Source of the DNA: Marixanthomonas sp. SCSIO 43207
GTDB lineage: Bacteria > Bacteroidota > Bacteroidia > Flavobacteriales > Flavobacteriaceae
Assembly (NCBI RefSeq): GCF_019904255.1
Contig: NZ_CP063203.1
Span: 1,178,001 to 1,242,000, forward strand
DNA length: 64,000 nucleotides
Direction: 5' to 3'
Made by a program: the position numbers and the translations under genes. Within the stretch, counting starts at the first letter, position 1. Every line of letters begins with the position of its first letter. The notes under the pieces are model-generated. The model did not search any database. It had not been told where the DNA came from and saw only the letters and a list, made by a program, of their open reading frames with translations. Positions 8,557-16,983 of the stretch are shown one piece after another.

Positions 8557-9243
8557 ATGTATGCAATTGTAGAGATAGCAGGGCAGCAATTTAAAGTTGC
8601 AAAAGACCAAAAAGTCTTTGTTAACCGTTTAGCTATAGAAGAAGGTAAAAAAGTTGATTTCGACAACGTACTTCTTATTGGTGATGGTGACAATGTTACT
8701 GTTGGCGCCCCGGCTATAGACGGAGCTCTTGTAGGAGCAAAAGTCTTAAGACACCTTAAAGGTGACAAAGTAATAGTTTTCAAAAAGAAACGTAGAAAAG
8801 GGTACCGAGTAAAAAACGGTCATAGACAAGCTCTTTCAGAAATCGTTATTGAAAGTATTGCTTCTTCTGGAGCAAAAAAGAAATCTTCTGCTAAGAAAGA
8901 AGAAACTAAAAAAGAAGCTCCAAAAAAGGAAACAAAAGCAGCCGCTCCTAAAGCTGAAGCTAAAAAAACCACTTCAAAAAAATCTACCAAGGCAGATGAC
9001 CTTAAAAAGATTGAAGGAGTTGGACCAAAAGCTATGGAAGCAATGGTTGAAGCAGGAATTGATACTTTTGCGAAAGTAGCAAAAACCAAACCAGAAAAAT
9101 TAACTGAAATTCTATCTGAAGCAAGTTCAAGACTAGCACATTTAGTTACTGACACTTGGCCACAGCAAGCTCAATTAGCTGCAGATGGTAAGTGGGAAGA
9201 ACTAGAAAAGTTACAAGACGAACTTGACGGCGGAAGAAAATAA
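8557..9243 (+). CDS. rplU: 50S ribosomal protein L21 with C-terminal helix-hairpin-helix extension
   Basis: 228 residues, about twice the usual L21. Residues 1-103 are canonical L21 (MYAIVEIAGQQFKVAKDQK to GHRQALSEIVI). Then comes a roughly 40-residue Lys/Ala/Glu linker, followed by about 75 residues with a helix-hairpin-helix motif (DDLKKIEGVGPKAMEAMVEA, IDTFAKVAKTKPEKLTEIL). L21 binds 23S rRNA; HhH domains bind nucleic acid backbones, so the tail may contact rRNA or DNA. The layout recurs in flavobacteria. Cotranscribed with rpmA 24 bases downstream. Confidence 0.95.
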   Translation: MYAIVEIAGQQFKVAKDQKVFVNRLAIEEGKKVDFDNVLLIGDGDNVTVGAPAIDGALVGAKVLRHLKGDKVIVFKKKRRKGYRVKNGHRQALSEIVIESIASSGAKKKSSAKKEETKKEAPKKETKAAAPKAEAKKTTSKKSTKADDLKKIEGVGPKAMEAMVEAGIDTFAKVAKTKPEKLTEILSEASSRLAHLVTDTWPQQAQLAADGKWEELEKLQDELDGGRK

Positions 9244-9267
9244 TAACATTTAAAAAACCCCTGAATT

Positions 9268-9531
9268 ATGGCACATAAAAAAGGAGTAGGTAGTTCTAAG
9301 AACGGTAGAGAATCAGAATCGAAACGCTTAGGTGTTAAGATATTTGGTGGTCAAAATGCTGTTGCAGGAAATATCATCGTAAGACAACGTGGTATGGAAC
9401 ATCACCCAGCAGATAATGTATATGCAGGTAAAGACTATACATTACACGCTAAAATTGACGGTGTTGTTAAGTTTACCAAAAAGAAGAACAACAAATCTTA
9501 TGTATCTATTGTACCAGCTGCTGAAGCTTAA
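9268..9531 (+). CDS. rpmA: 50S ribosomal protein L27
   Basis: 87 residues, standard length. It begins [20 protein letters not shown] and carries the conserved [21 protein letters not shown]-type core. Its N-terminal tail reaches the peptidyl transferase centre. There is no cleavable N-terminal extension of the Firmicutes type. Second gene of the rplU-rpmA operon, followed by a strong terminator. Confidence 0.97.
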   Translation: MAHKKGVGSSKNGRESESKRLGVKIFGGQNAVAGNIIVRQRGMEHHPADNVYAGKDYTLHAKIDGVVKFTKKKNNKSYVSIVPAAEA

Positions 9532-9553
9532 ATAGAACATAAAATAGTATCTT

Positions 9554-9588
9554 AAAGCCTTATTAGTTTGCTAATAAGGCTTTTTTTA
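9554..9588 (+). terminator. rplU-rpmA terminator
   Basis: Perfect 13-base arms AAAGCCTTATTAG / CTAATAAGGCTTT with a TTTG loop, followed by a T-tract. Confidence 0.9.
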
Positions 9589-9686
9589 TTGCAGTAATTT
9601 TGTGTTTATTATTTTACATACGTGAGTAAGAAGCCTTTTAAAAGAAATGGAATATTATTTGTGGTGACCATTCTAAACCAAATTTT

Positions 9687-10232
9687 ATGAAATTATTACT
9701 ATTTCTTATTTCTATGCTGTTTATTGGCTGCATTCCTCTTCAAATTGCACCAAACATTGATGGAGCAAAACTTTATAAACCCAAAAAATTTAAGAAACAA
9801 CTTCCTTATAATTACGTGTACGTTTTTGAAGACCCAAAAGATGCAAACGAGTTTTTCAACTATATGAATGCTAAATTTCAGATAGTATACGATGATGCAA
9901 CCGGAAACATACCTATATCGATAAAAAATAAAACATACTTTATAACCTTTTATGAAGTAGAGCGCAATACAGAAACAATAAATTTATTGCCTATGGTTGT
10001 TGATGCGAGTTTAGAAAATAAAGGCTATAGACCTATGATGGAAAATGTCTATACTTCTAGAACCGGGCAATGGTATATAGCACTTACCATTACAGACGAA
10101 AACCTTCAAGATGCCTTAAAGCCTACCTATAAAAGCCATAAAAACGTCATTGCTTATGCCGATGACATGCGTGCCGAATATTTAAATACGGTTCATTATA
10201 TAGAAGTTTATTTGAAAAGTAAAACACAATAA
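9687..10232 (+). CDS. Unrecognised lipoprotein
   Basis: 181 residues. A hydrophobic signal ends in the lipobox LFIGCIPLQ, so the protein is probably anchored in the outer or inner membrane. The remainder is soluble with mixed charge and no motif I can name (NYVYVFEDPKDANEFFNYMN, MRAEYLNTVHYIEVYL). It has its own terminator immediately downstream, suggesting a single-gene unit. Function unknown. Confidence 0.7.
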   Translation: MKLLLFLISMLFIGCIPLQIAPNIDGAKLYKPKKFKKQLPYNYVYVFEDPKDANEFFNYMNAKFQIVYDDATGNIPISIKNKTYFITFYEVERNTETINLLPMVVDASLENKGYRPMMENVYTSRTGQWYIALTITDENLQDALKPTYKSHKNVIAYADDMRAEYLNTVHYIEVYLKSKTQ

Positions 10233-10233
10233 A

Positions 10234-10260
10234 AAACCCCCACTTATATAGTGAGGGTTT
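10234..10260. terminator. Terminator between lipoprotein gene and ahcY
   Basis: AAACCCCCACT and AGTGAGGGTTT arms (one mismatch) around TATAT. A-rich on the left and T-rich on the right, so usable by both converging genes. Confidence 0.7.
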
Positions 10261-10311
10261 GTATGGTTTTTCATAAGTAAAAGAAATGATTACTTAAGAA
10301 AGAAAAATTAC

Positions 10312-11628
10312 TTAGTATCTGTAATACTCAGGTTTAAATGGACCTTCAACTTCTACACCAATATATTTGGCTTGTTCTTCGCTCAACTCAGTTAATTCAA
10401 CACCAATTTTTTCAAGGTGTAACTTTGCTACCTTTTCATCAAGGTGTTTAGGAAGCATGTAAACCTTATTCTCATATTGATCTGTGTTTTTCCACAATTC
10501 AATTTGAGCTAATGTTTGGTTTGTAAAAGAGTTACTCATTACAAAACTAGGATGACCTGTAGCACAACCTAAGTTTACTAATCGGCCTTCGGCAAGTAAA
10601 ATAATATCGTTTCCATTAACAGTATACTTGTCAACTTGAGGCTTAATTTCAACGTGTGTATTACCGTGGTTTTCTTTTAACCAAGCTACTGCTATTTCGT
10701 TATCAAAATGACCAATATTACATACAATAGTCTTGTCTTTCATGGCTTCAAAATGTTCTCCACGAACAATATCTTTATTTCCTGTTGTGGTAATAACAAT
10801 GTCTGCTTTTCCTACAACAGTTTCTAGTTTTTTCACTTCAAAACCATCCATAGCAGCTTGTAAAGCACAAATTGGGTCAATTTCAGTAACTGTTACAATA
10901 GCACCTGCTCCTCTAAATGAAGCAGCTGTACCTTTACCTACATCTCCATATCCACAAACTACAACACGTTTTCCGGCCATCATTACATCTGTTGCACGAC
11001 GAATTGCATCTACGGCGCTCTCACGACATCCGTATTTGTTATCAAACTTACTTTTGGTAACACTATCATTCACATTAATTGCCGGCATTACAAGTGTTCC
11101 GTTTTTCATACGCTCATAAAGACGGTGAACACCTGTGGTAGTTTCTTCAGAAAGACCTTTTATACCTGGTGCTAATTCAGGATATTTATCAAAAACCATA
11201 TTGGTAAGGTCACCACCATCATCTAATATCATATTTAATGGCTTACGATCTTCACCAAAGAAAAGAGTTTGTTCTATACACCAGTCAAATTCTTCTTCGG
11301 TCATTCCTTTCCAAGCGTATACAGGAATTCCGGCAGCAGCAATAGCTGCAGCGGCCTGGTCTTGAGTAGAAAATATATTACAAGAACTCCAAGTTACTTC
11401 TGCACCTAATTCAATTAGCGTTTCTATTAAAACTGCAGTTTGAATGGTCATATGCAAACATCCAGCAATACGAGCTCCTTTTAAGGGTTGTTCATTTTTG
11501 TATTCTTCACGAAGCGACATTAAACCGGGCATTTCTGCTTCGGCAAGTTCAATCTCTTTACGTCCCCAATCTGCAAGGGAAATATCTTTTACTTTATAAG
11601 CCGTATAAGGCACTGTTTTCGTTGACAT
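10312..11628 (-). CDS. ahcY: Adenosylhomocysteinase
   Basis: 438 residues. SAH hydrolase splits S-adenosylhomocysteine into adenosine and homocysteine to keep methylation cycles running. Clear landmarks are [21 protein letters not shown], the DDGGDLTN substrate region, [13 protein letters not shown] with the catalytic Lys/Asp, and a Rossmann NAD-binding loop [17 protein letters not shown] near residue 222. The C-terminus ends KPEYYRY, which closes the partner's NAD site. Length is typical. Monocistronic, divergent from the phosphopantetheinyl transferase gene. Confidence 0.97.
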   Translation of the reverse strand: MSTKTVPYTAYKVKDISLADWGRKEIELAEAEMPGLMSLREEYKNEQPLKGARIAGCLHMTIQTAVLIETLIELGAEVTWSSCNIFSTQDQAAAAIAAAGIPVYAWKGMTEEEFDWCIEQTLFFGEDRKPLNMILDDGGDLTNMVFDKYPELAPGIKGLSEETTTGVHRLYERMKNGTLVMPAINVNDSVTKSKFDNKYGCRESAVDAIRRATDVMMAGKRVVVCGYGDVGKGTAASFRGAGAIVTVTEIDPICALQAAMDGFEVKKLETVVGKADIVITTTGNKDIVRGEHFEAMKDKTIVCNIGHFDNEIAVAWLKENHGNTHVEIKPQVDKYTVNGNDIILLAEGRLVNLGCATGHPSFVMSNSFTNQTLAQIELWKNTDQYENKVYMLPKHLDEKVAKLHLEKIGVELTELSEEQAKYIGVEVEGPFKPEYYRY

Positions 11629-11719
11629 ATTCTTATCTTTGAATTAACAATTTTTTATTTGATTACTGAAACTACTCAGTTTTTCGGTTGCAAAAGTACA
11701 CAATATCTAGCAAAAGCTT

Positions 11720-12361
11720 ATGCCACTTTACAAAACTATAACAGTAAATAATACGACTAAAGTCCTGATTTGGAAGATTGAAGAATCCTATGAGTTCCTT
11801 TCCGATGGAATTTCACTCACCAATCATTGCCAAAAACGGGTTGATGGTATGAAAAGTGACATACATAGGCGTGGCTTTATGAGTGTAAGGCATTTATTAA
11901 ACCAAGCCGGTTACACAGATCATGATTTATATTATGATGATAAGGGAAAACCACACTTAAAAGACGATAAACATATCTCTATTACCCATTCTTTTATTTT
12001 TTCAGCAATTATTATTAGTGATCAAGAGGTAGGAATAGATATTGAAAAACAACGACAAAAAATCTTAAAAATAGCACATAAATTCACTCCTATTCAAGAA
12101 TACAGAACCCTTGCAAATGATGATGCTGTAATGCGAAAACTCACTATGGTTTGGGGCGCAAAAGAATCATTATACAAAAGCTTTGCTCGTAAAGGAGTAA
12201 GCTTTCTAGAGCATATTTATGTAGAAGACTTTCGTTTTGAAGACATGCAGTCTACTGCCGAAGTTTCATTTGAAGATAAAGAAGAAACCTACGATGTTTG
12301 GTTTTTAGAATTTGAAGGTTTTACGTGTGCCTATGCATTAATTTCTGAAAAAATTAGATAA
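11720..12361 (+). CDS. 4'-phosphopantetheinyl transferase superfamily protein
   Basis: 213 residues. The two family motifs are present: EVGIDIEKQRQ near the middle (Mg2+ Asp/Glu) and VWGAKESLYKSFARKG. These enzymes move phosphopantetheine from CoA onto carrier proteins. Size is between AcpS and full Sfp types, and the partner carrier protein is not in the window. The stop overlaps the start of the PcrB-like gene (TAATG), so the two form one operon. Confidence 0.85.
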   Translation: MPLYKTITVNNTTKVLIWKIEESYEFLSDGISLTNHCQKRVDGMKSDIHRRGFMSVRHLLNQAGYTDHDLYYDDKGKPHLKDDKHISITHSFIFSAIIISDQEVGIDIEKQRQKILKIAHKFTPIQEYRTLANDDAVMRKLTMVWGAKESLYKSFARKGVSFLEHIYVEDFRFEDMQSTAEVSFEDKEETYDVWFLEFEGFTCAYALISEKIR

Positions 12362-13065
12362 TGAATCAGCTTCATTATCAAAACATACTTTCAGATAGCT
12401 TAAGAGAAAAAAAACACTTGGCAATCCTTATCGACCCTGATAAATTTACAATCTCTGAAACAGAAATATTCCTTCAAAAAATACCAAAGGAAACCACACA
12501 CTTATTTGTAGGCGGAAGCACAGATGCCAATGGATATACTCAAGAGACGGTAAAAGCCTTAAAAAACCACTCTAGCCTGCCAATAATATTGTTCCCGGGA
12601 GATTATACTCAAATAACGAAATATGCAGATGCTATTTTGTTTTTGTCATTATTATCTGGTCGAAATCCAGAATACTTAATAGGGCAACAATTAAAAGCAG
12701 TTGATAAGCTTAAAGAAGCTGCGTTAGAAATAATACCCACTGGTTATATCTTAATTGACGGAGGCAATCAATCTGCAGTGGCACGAGTGAGTAAAACAGA
12801 GCCGCTTTCTCAAAAAGACTCTTTAACAATAGTAAACACAGCCCTTACCGGTCAATTTATGGGAGCAAAGCTTATTTATCTAGAAGCCGGAAGCGGAGCC
12901 ATAAAACCTGTTAATTCAAACATCATATCGCAAGTAAAAAAGGCAATTAACATTCCATTAATTGTTGGTGGCGGTATCAAAACCGAAGCGCAAAAACAAG
13001 CCGCCTTTAAAGCTGGAGCAGATATGGTGGTTATGGGTACTGCTTTTGAGGCCAAAGATGAATAG
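12361..13065 (+). CDS. pcrB: Geranylgeranylglyceryl/heptaprenylglyceryl phosphate synthase family
   Basis: 234-residue TIM-barrel of the PcrB/GGGPS family. Motifs are AILIDPDKF (glycerol-phosphate side), HLFVGGSTDANG, YLEAGSGAIKPV and the C-terminal phosphate-binding PLIVGGGIKT plus GADMVVMGTAFE. Such enzymes form an ether bond between sn-glycerol-1-phosphate and a polyprenyl diphosphate. Bacteroidota members are assigned geranylgeranyl or longer chains, and which applies here cannot be read from sequence by eye. Overlaps the upstream transferase gene by one base. Confidence 0.9.
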   Translation: MNQLHYQNILSDSLREKKHLAILIDPDKFTISETEIFLQKIPKETTHLFVGGSTDANGYTQETVKALKNHSSLPIILFPGDYTQITKYADAILFLSLLSGRNPEYLIGQQLKAVDKLKEAALEIIPTGYILIDGGNQSAVARVSKTEPLSQKDSLTIVNTALTGQFMGAKLIYLEAGSGAIKPVNSNIISQVKKAINIPLIVGGGIKTEAQKQAAFKAGADMVVMGTAFEAKDE

Positions 13066-13103
13066 CGTATTTTTGCAAGTGATTAACAATTTAATTTTTA
13101 GCA

Positions 13104-14228
13104 TTGAGCGGTATTTATATTCACATTCCTTTTTGTAAACAAGCTTGTCACTATTGTGATTTTCACTTTTCTACTTCAGTAAAGAAAAAAGGAACGATGG
13201 TACAAGCATTGTGTGATGAATTGTTGCTTCGGAAAAATGAACTTTCTGAAACAGTAGCCACTATTTACTTTGGAGGAGGAACTCCCTCATTGCTTTCTTC
13301 CGAAGAAATCAACGCAATTTTCAAAACATTGTTTGCGCATTTTAATATAGCACCACACGCCGAAATCACACTAGAAGCAAATCCGGACGATTTAACCAAA
13401 GAACGAATTGAAATGTTTGCAAGAACTCCAATCAATCGGTTAAGTATAGGTGTACAATCCTTTTTTGAGCAAGATTTAACCCTAATGAATCGAGCACATA
13501 ATGAAAAAGAAGCTCTTCGTTGTATTGAAGAAGCAAAAGAACATTTTCAAAACATAAGTATCGATCTTATTTATGGCATTCCGGGAATGACGAACGAGCG
13601 TTGGAAACAAAATTTACAAACTGCCATTTCCTTAAACATTCCGCATCTTTCTTGTTATGCCTTAACTGTTGAGCCAAAAACTGCTTTAAAAAAGTTTATT
13701 GAAAAAGGGATTGTTGCGCCTGTTGAAGATGCAGTTGCCGAAATACACTACAAAACATTACTTGAAGAAACTGAAAAAGCCGGATTTGAAAACTATGAAT
13801 TTTCAAACTTCGGTAAACCGGGCTATCATTCGCAAAATAATACGGCTTATTGGCAAGGAAAATCTTATCTAGGTATTGGTCCGTCGGCTCACGGTTTTAA
13901 CGGTAAAACCCGAAGTTGGAACATAGCTAATAATGTCAAATACATTAAATCTATATCAAGCGGCGAGTTGCCGCAAGAACAAGAAACACTTTCAATCAAG
14001 GATCGATATAATGAATATATTATGACGGGTTTGCGAACCAAATGGGGCGTTTCACTTAACAAAATAGAAAACTCTTTTGGAAAAAACTATAAAGAATATG
14101 CTTTAAAACAAGCTTCGCCTTACTTACAAAAAGAGCTACTTGTTTTAGAATCAAATACACTAAAGGTTACCAAAAAGGGAAAATTTTTAAGTGATGGTAT
14201 AGCATCAGATTTGTTTTCAATAGATTAA
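13104..14228 (+). CDS. hemW: Radical SAM heme chaperone HemW
   Basis: 374 residues from TTG. The radical SAM cluster motif CxxxCxxC lies at Cys11, Cys15 and Cys18 (PFCKQACHYCDF), and the SAM contact is FGGGTPS. Motifs NRLSIGVQSF, DLIYGIPGM and SYLGIGPSAHGFNG mark the HemW/HemN-like family; the C-terminal winged domain (NEYIMTGLRTKWG) is complete. The extra cysteine after CxxxCxxC that is typical of true coproporphyrinogen oxidases is absent, which favours HemW, a heme-delivery protein. Confidence 0.92.
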   Translation: MSGIYIHIPFCKQACHYCDFHFSTSVKKKGTMVQALCDELLLRKNELSETVATIYFGGGTPSLLSSEEINAIFKTLFAHFNIAPHAEITLEANPDDLTKERIEMFARTPINRLSIGVQSFFEQDLTLMNRAHNEKEALRCIEEAKEHFQNISIDLIYGIPGMTNERWKQNLQTAISLNIPHLSCYALTVEPKTALKKFIEKGIVAPVEDAVAEIHYKTLLEETEKAGFENYEFSNFGKPGYHSQNNTAYWQGKSYLGIGPSAHGFNGKTRSWNIANNVKYIKSISSGELPQEQETLSIKDRYNEYIMTGLRTKWGVSLNKIENSFGKNYKEYALKQASPYLQKELLVLESNTLKVTKKGKFLSDGIASDLFSID

Positions 14229-14268
14229 TTTCACAATAATTGTATCTTTCGGTTTTAAAAAGAAACAA

Positions 14269-15015
14269 TTGCGAGCAACATTTACTTTTCAAGGCACAAA
14301 AAAAACGGTTGATCTTTCCAAACCTTTGGATATCTCCATTCCATTACGTGCATCTTTAAAAAACCCAGAAGCTTGGTACTTGCAACCGCCAATAATTAAA
14401 CCGGTACAAGATGGTGATTGGATAGCAAAAGTAAGCGAAGGTGCATCGGTAAACTTTAATAACATAACTTTTAATCCTCACGCTCACGGAACACACACTG
14501 AATGTCTGGGTCATATTTCAGAAGAATTTTTTTCGGTACAAGAGGCTTTGCAAACATTCTTTTTTTCTGCTGAAGTTATTTCGGTAACGCCCAAAGAAGA
14601 AGGAAACGATACAATCATTACTGTGAGTGATATAAAAAAGTCTTTACAAGGTAAAAGTCCCGAAGCCGTTATAATTAGAACATTGCCTAATGCTTCAGAA
14701 AAAAAAGAAAAACATTGGTCAAATACTAATTGGCCGTATTTACATCACGAGGCAACAACTTATTTGAGAGAGAAAGGAGTGCAGCATTTGTTGATTGATT
14801 TACCATCGGTTGATAAAGAAAAGGATGATGGAAAGTTGTTGGCGCATAAGGCATTTTGGGACGTTCCTAAAAAACCGAGATATAAAGCCACAATTACTGA
14901 GTTTATCTATGTTCCTAATGAGATAAAAGACGGAAGTTATTTACTCAATTTACAAATAGCATCTTTTCATAACGATGCGTCACCAAGCAAACCTGTTTTA
15001 TATGGTTATCTCTAA
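14269..15015 (+). CDS. Cyclase family protein (kynurenine formamidase-like)
   Basis: 248 residues from TTG. The metal-binding signature appears as PHAHGTHTECLGHI, where the usual HxGTHxD has Glu in place of Asp. A later RTLPN and the NLQIASFHNDASPSKPVLY tail also fit the cyclase/formamidase fold (PF04199). Members hydrolyse N-formylkynurenine or cyclic esters and amides. The Asp-to-Glu change and the lack of kyn genes nearby leave the substrate open. Thirty bases before the DUF4230 gene. Confidence 0.75.
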   Translation: MRATFTFQGTKKTVDLSKPLDISIPLRASLKNPEAWYLQPPIIKPVQDGDWIAKVSEGASVNFNNITFNPHAHGTHTECLGHISEEFFSVQEALQTFFFSAEVISVTPKEEGNDTIITVSDIKKSLQGKSPEAVIIRTLPNASEKKEKHWSNTNWPYLHHEATTYLREKGVQHLLIDLPSVDKEKDDGKLLAHKAFWDVPKKPRYKATITEFIYVPNEIKDGSYLLNLQIASFHNDASPSKPVLYGYL

Positions 15016-15045
15016 GGTTGGATACAATTGTTTTATCTTTACACT

Positions 15046-15672
15046 ATGGAATTACTTTTTATAGGTCTCGCCGTAGGTGCGGTAGTAGCATATTTTATTT
15101 TTTCTTGGTTTGTAGGATCACGTAAGAAAGAAAAAGTGCATTCACAATCTGTTGTGTTAATGGAGCGCATTCGTAGTGTATGTAAGTTTATTACAGTTGA
15201 AGGTGACTTTTCTGAAATTTACCACTATGAAAACGTAAAAGATAAATGGCTTAATGTGTTCTTAGGCAAGAAAAAAGCTCTTGTTTTAATTGAAGCAAAA
15301 GCTCACGTAGGTTTTGATCTTACAAAAATAAAAATGGATGCAGATACCAAAAACAAAGTGATTACGCTCACCAATTTTCCGCAACCGGAATTAATGACTA
15401 TTGAAACCGATTTTAAGTATTATGATAAAAGAGAAGGTTGGGCAAATCCATTTACTTCTTCAGATTTAACAGATATTAATCGGGAGGCTAAACAGCATAT
15501 TGTAGATAAAGTACCAAGTAGCGGTTTGTTTCTTGAAGCTTCTAATCAAGCGATGGAAACTATAAAATTGATGGAAAAATTGGTAGAAACAATCAACTGG
15601 AAGTTGGATTACTCAGCTTTGGAAAGTGATCATACAGCGCAAGAAAAAATTTCAGAAACGAGTGAAAGATAA
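15046..15672 (+). CDS. DUF4230 membrane-anchored protein
   Basis: 209 residues from ATG 15046; an upstream TTG at 15028 is in frame but less likely. One N-terminal membrane helix (ELLFIGLAVGAVVAYFIFSWF) is followed by a DUF4230 domain, typical in VMERIRSVCKFITVEGDFSEIYHYENVK. Function unknown, found widely in Bacteroidota. Its 3' end overlaps the 5' end of the transglutaminase-like frame, so the two are probably coupled. Confidence 0.75.
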   Translation: MELLFIGLAVGAVVAYFIFSWFVGSRKKEKVHSQSVVLMERIRSVCKFITVEGDFSEIYHYENVKDKWLNVFLGKKKALVLIEAKAHVGFDLTKIKMDADTKNKVITLTNFPQPELMTIETDFKYYDKREGWANPFTSSDLTDINREAKQHIVDKVPSSGLFLEASNQAMETIKLMEKLVETINWKLDYSALESDHTAQEKISETSER

Positions 15673-16621
15673 GGTGTGTTTATATGGTAAAGCTGTAATT
15701 GTTTTTTCATTTTTTTGGATGAATGTAACACTAGTACATGCCCAGAATTATGAGCAAGTAGATGCTACCATTCAATTATATCCTAAAAGTTTTGAAAACC
15801 CAGAGCAGCTCTCAAAGTTTATTTCGCGTGATTTTTCTTCAGAAGAAGATAAAGTACGTGCTATATACTCGTGGATTGTAAATAACATCGCTTATGAGCC
15901 CAAAGAATACAAACAGTTTAATTATAATTTTAAAAATTATCGTGAGCGTAACCAAAAAGAAGAAGCAACTAGAAAAAAAATAATTAAACGCACCTTGCAA
16001 AAGGGTATTGCTGTTTGTGAAGGCTACGCCATGCTTTTTGAGCGATTATGTGAACTACAAGGAATAAACAATTATTTGGTGCGCGGTGATACAAAAGCGA
16101 GTTTTAATGATATTGGCAGGGCTTTTAAAAAAAATCATATGTGGAATATTGCAATAATTGATGGAAAACCCTATTTGTTTGACCCCACTTGGGGCGCAGG
16201 AAAATACAATGGAAATTTTATTAAAGAACCTACCTATTTTTATTATAAAACACCGCCAGAACTTTTTTTTAAAACACATTACCCGGCGATGTATGAAGAT
16301 GCTTTGATTGACACAGTGATATCAAAAGAAGTTTTTTCAAATATGCCTATTATTATTCCTGAAGCCTTACGCAGGGAGGATGTAGAAAAACCACTTAACG
16401 GAATTATTTCTTCTGAAGATGATGATGGAATAATTACATTTCAAATACGAAATATCAATCCCGCTACCGTTTCATATAGCTTTGGAAATAAGAAAATCAC
16501 AATAGAAAAAATTGAAAAAGTTAATAACTTAATACGGTTTGATGTGCCATTAGAGTTGGGCGTTTCAACACTTTTGATATATTTTGACGGTACACCGGCT
16601 TTGGGTTATAAAATTGATTAA
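15662..16621 (+). CDS. Transglutaminase-like domain protein, exported
   Basis: About 319 residues if the start is GTG 15662; GTG 15626 and GTG 15674 are alternatives. A signal peptide (KAVIVFSFFWMNVTLVHAQ) ends in a plausible cleavage site. The transglutaminase core has the catalytic Cys in GIAVCEGYAMLFE, His in KKNHMWNIAIIDG and Asp in LFDPTWG. The C-terminal about 80 residues look like a beta-sandwich. Likely a periplasmic peptidase or cross-linking enzyme; substrate unknown. Confidence 0.75.
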   Translation: MKDKVCLYGKAVIVFSFFWMNVTLVHAQNYEQVDATIQLYPKSFENPEQLSKFISRDFSSEEDKVRAIYSWIVNNIAYEPKEYKQFNYNFKNYRERNQKEEATRKKIIKRTLQKGIAVCEGYAMLFERLCELQGINNYLVRGDTKASFNDIGRAFKKNHMWNIAIIDGKPYLFDPTWGAGKYNGNFIKEPTYFYYKTPPELFFKTHYPAMYEDALIDTVISKEVFSNMPIIIPEALRREDVEKPLNGIISSEDDDGIITFQIRNINPATVSYSFGNKKITIEKIEKVNNLIRFDVPLELGVSTLLIYFDGTPALGYKID

Positions 16622-16623
16622 AT

Positions 16624-16983
16624 ATGAATATTGAAGCCTTTAGAGATTATTGCTTAACAAAAAAAGGAGTGACAGAATCTTTCCCTTTTGATGAACAAAC
16701 ATTAGTTTTTAAAGTAATGGGAAAAATGTTTGCCCTTTGTGGGTTGGAAAGAAATCCGCTTGCTATTAACCTAAAATGTGATCCAGAATGGGCCGTTGAG
16801 TTAAGAGAAGAATATGATGGTCTTATAATAGCAGGTTATCATATGAGTAAAAAACATTGGAACACCGTTCAACTAGAAGCAAATATTCCTAATGAGTTAA
16901 TTATAAAATTAATTGATCATTCATACGATTTGGTTGTAAAAGGATTGACAAAAAAAATACAGATGGAATTGAAAGAATTATGA
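16624..16983 (+). CDS. MmcQ/YjbR family DNA-binding protein
   Basis: 119 residues, the standard size of the family. The characteristic pieces are VTESFPFDEQTLVFKVMGKMFAL, INLKCDPEWAVELREEY and GYHMSKKHWNTVQL. The double-wing fold resembles DNA-binding proteins, but no regulated target is established. The stop overlaps the next start (ATGA), tying it to the MutS-like gene. Confidence 0.85.
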   Translation: MNIEAFRDYCLTKKGVTESFPFDEQTLVFKVMGKMFALCGLERNPLAINLKCDPEWAVELREEYDGLIIAGYHMSKKHWNTVQLEANIPNELIIKLIDHSYDLVVKGLTKKIQMELKEL

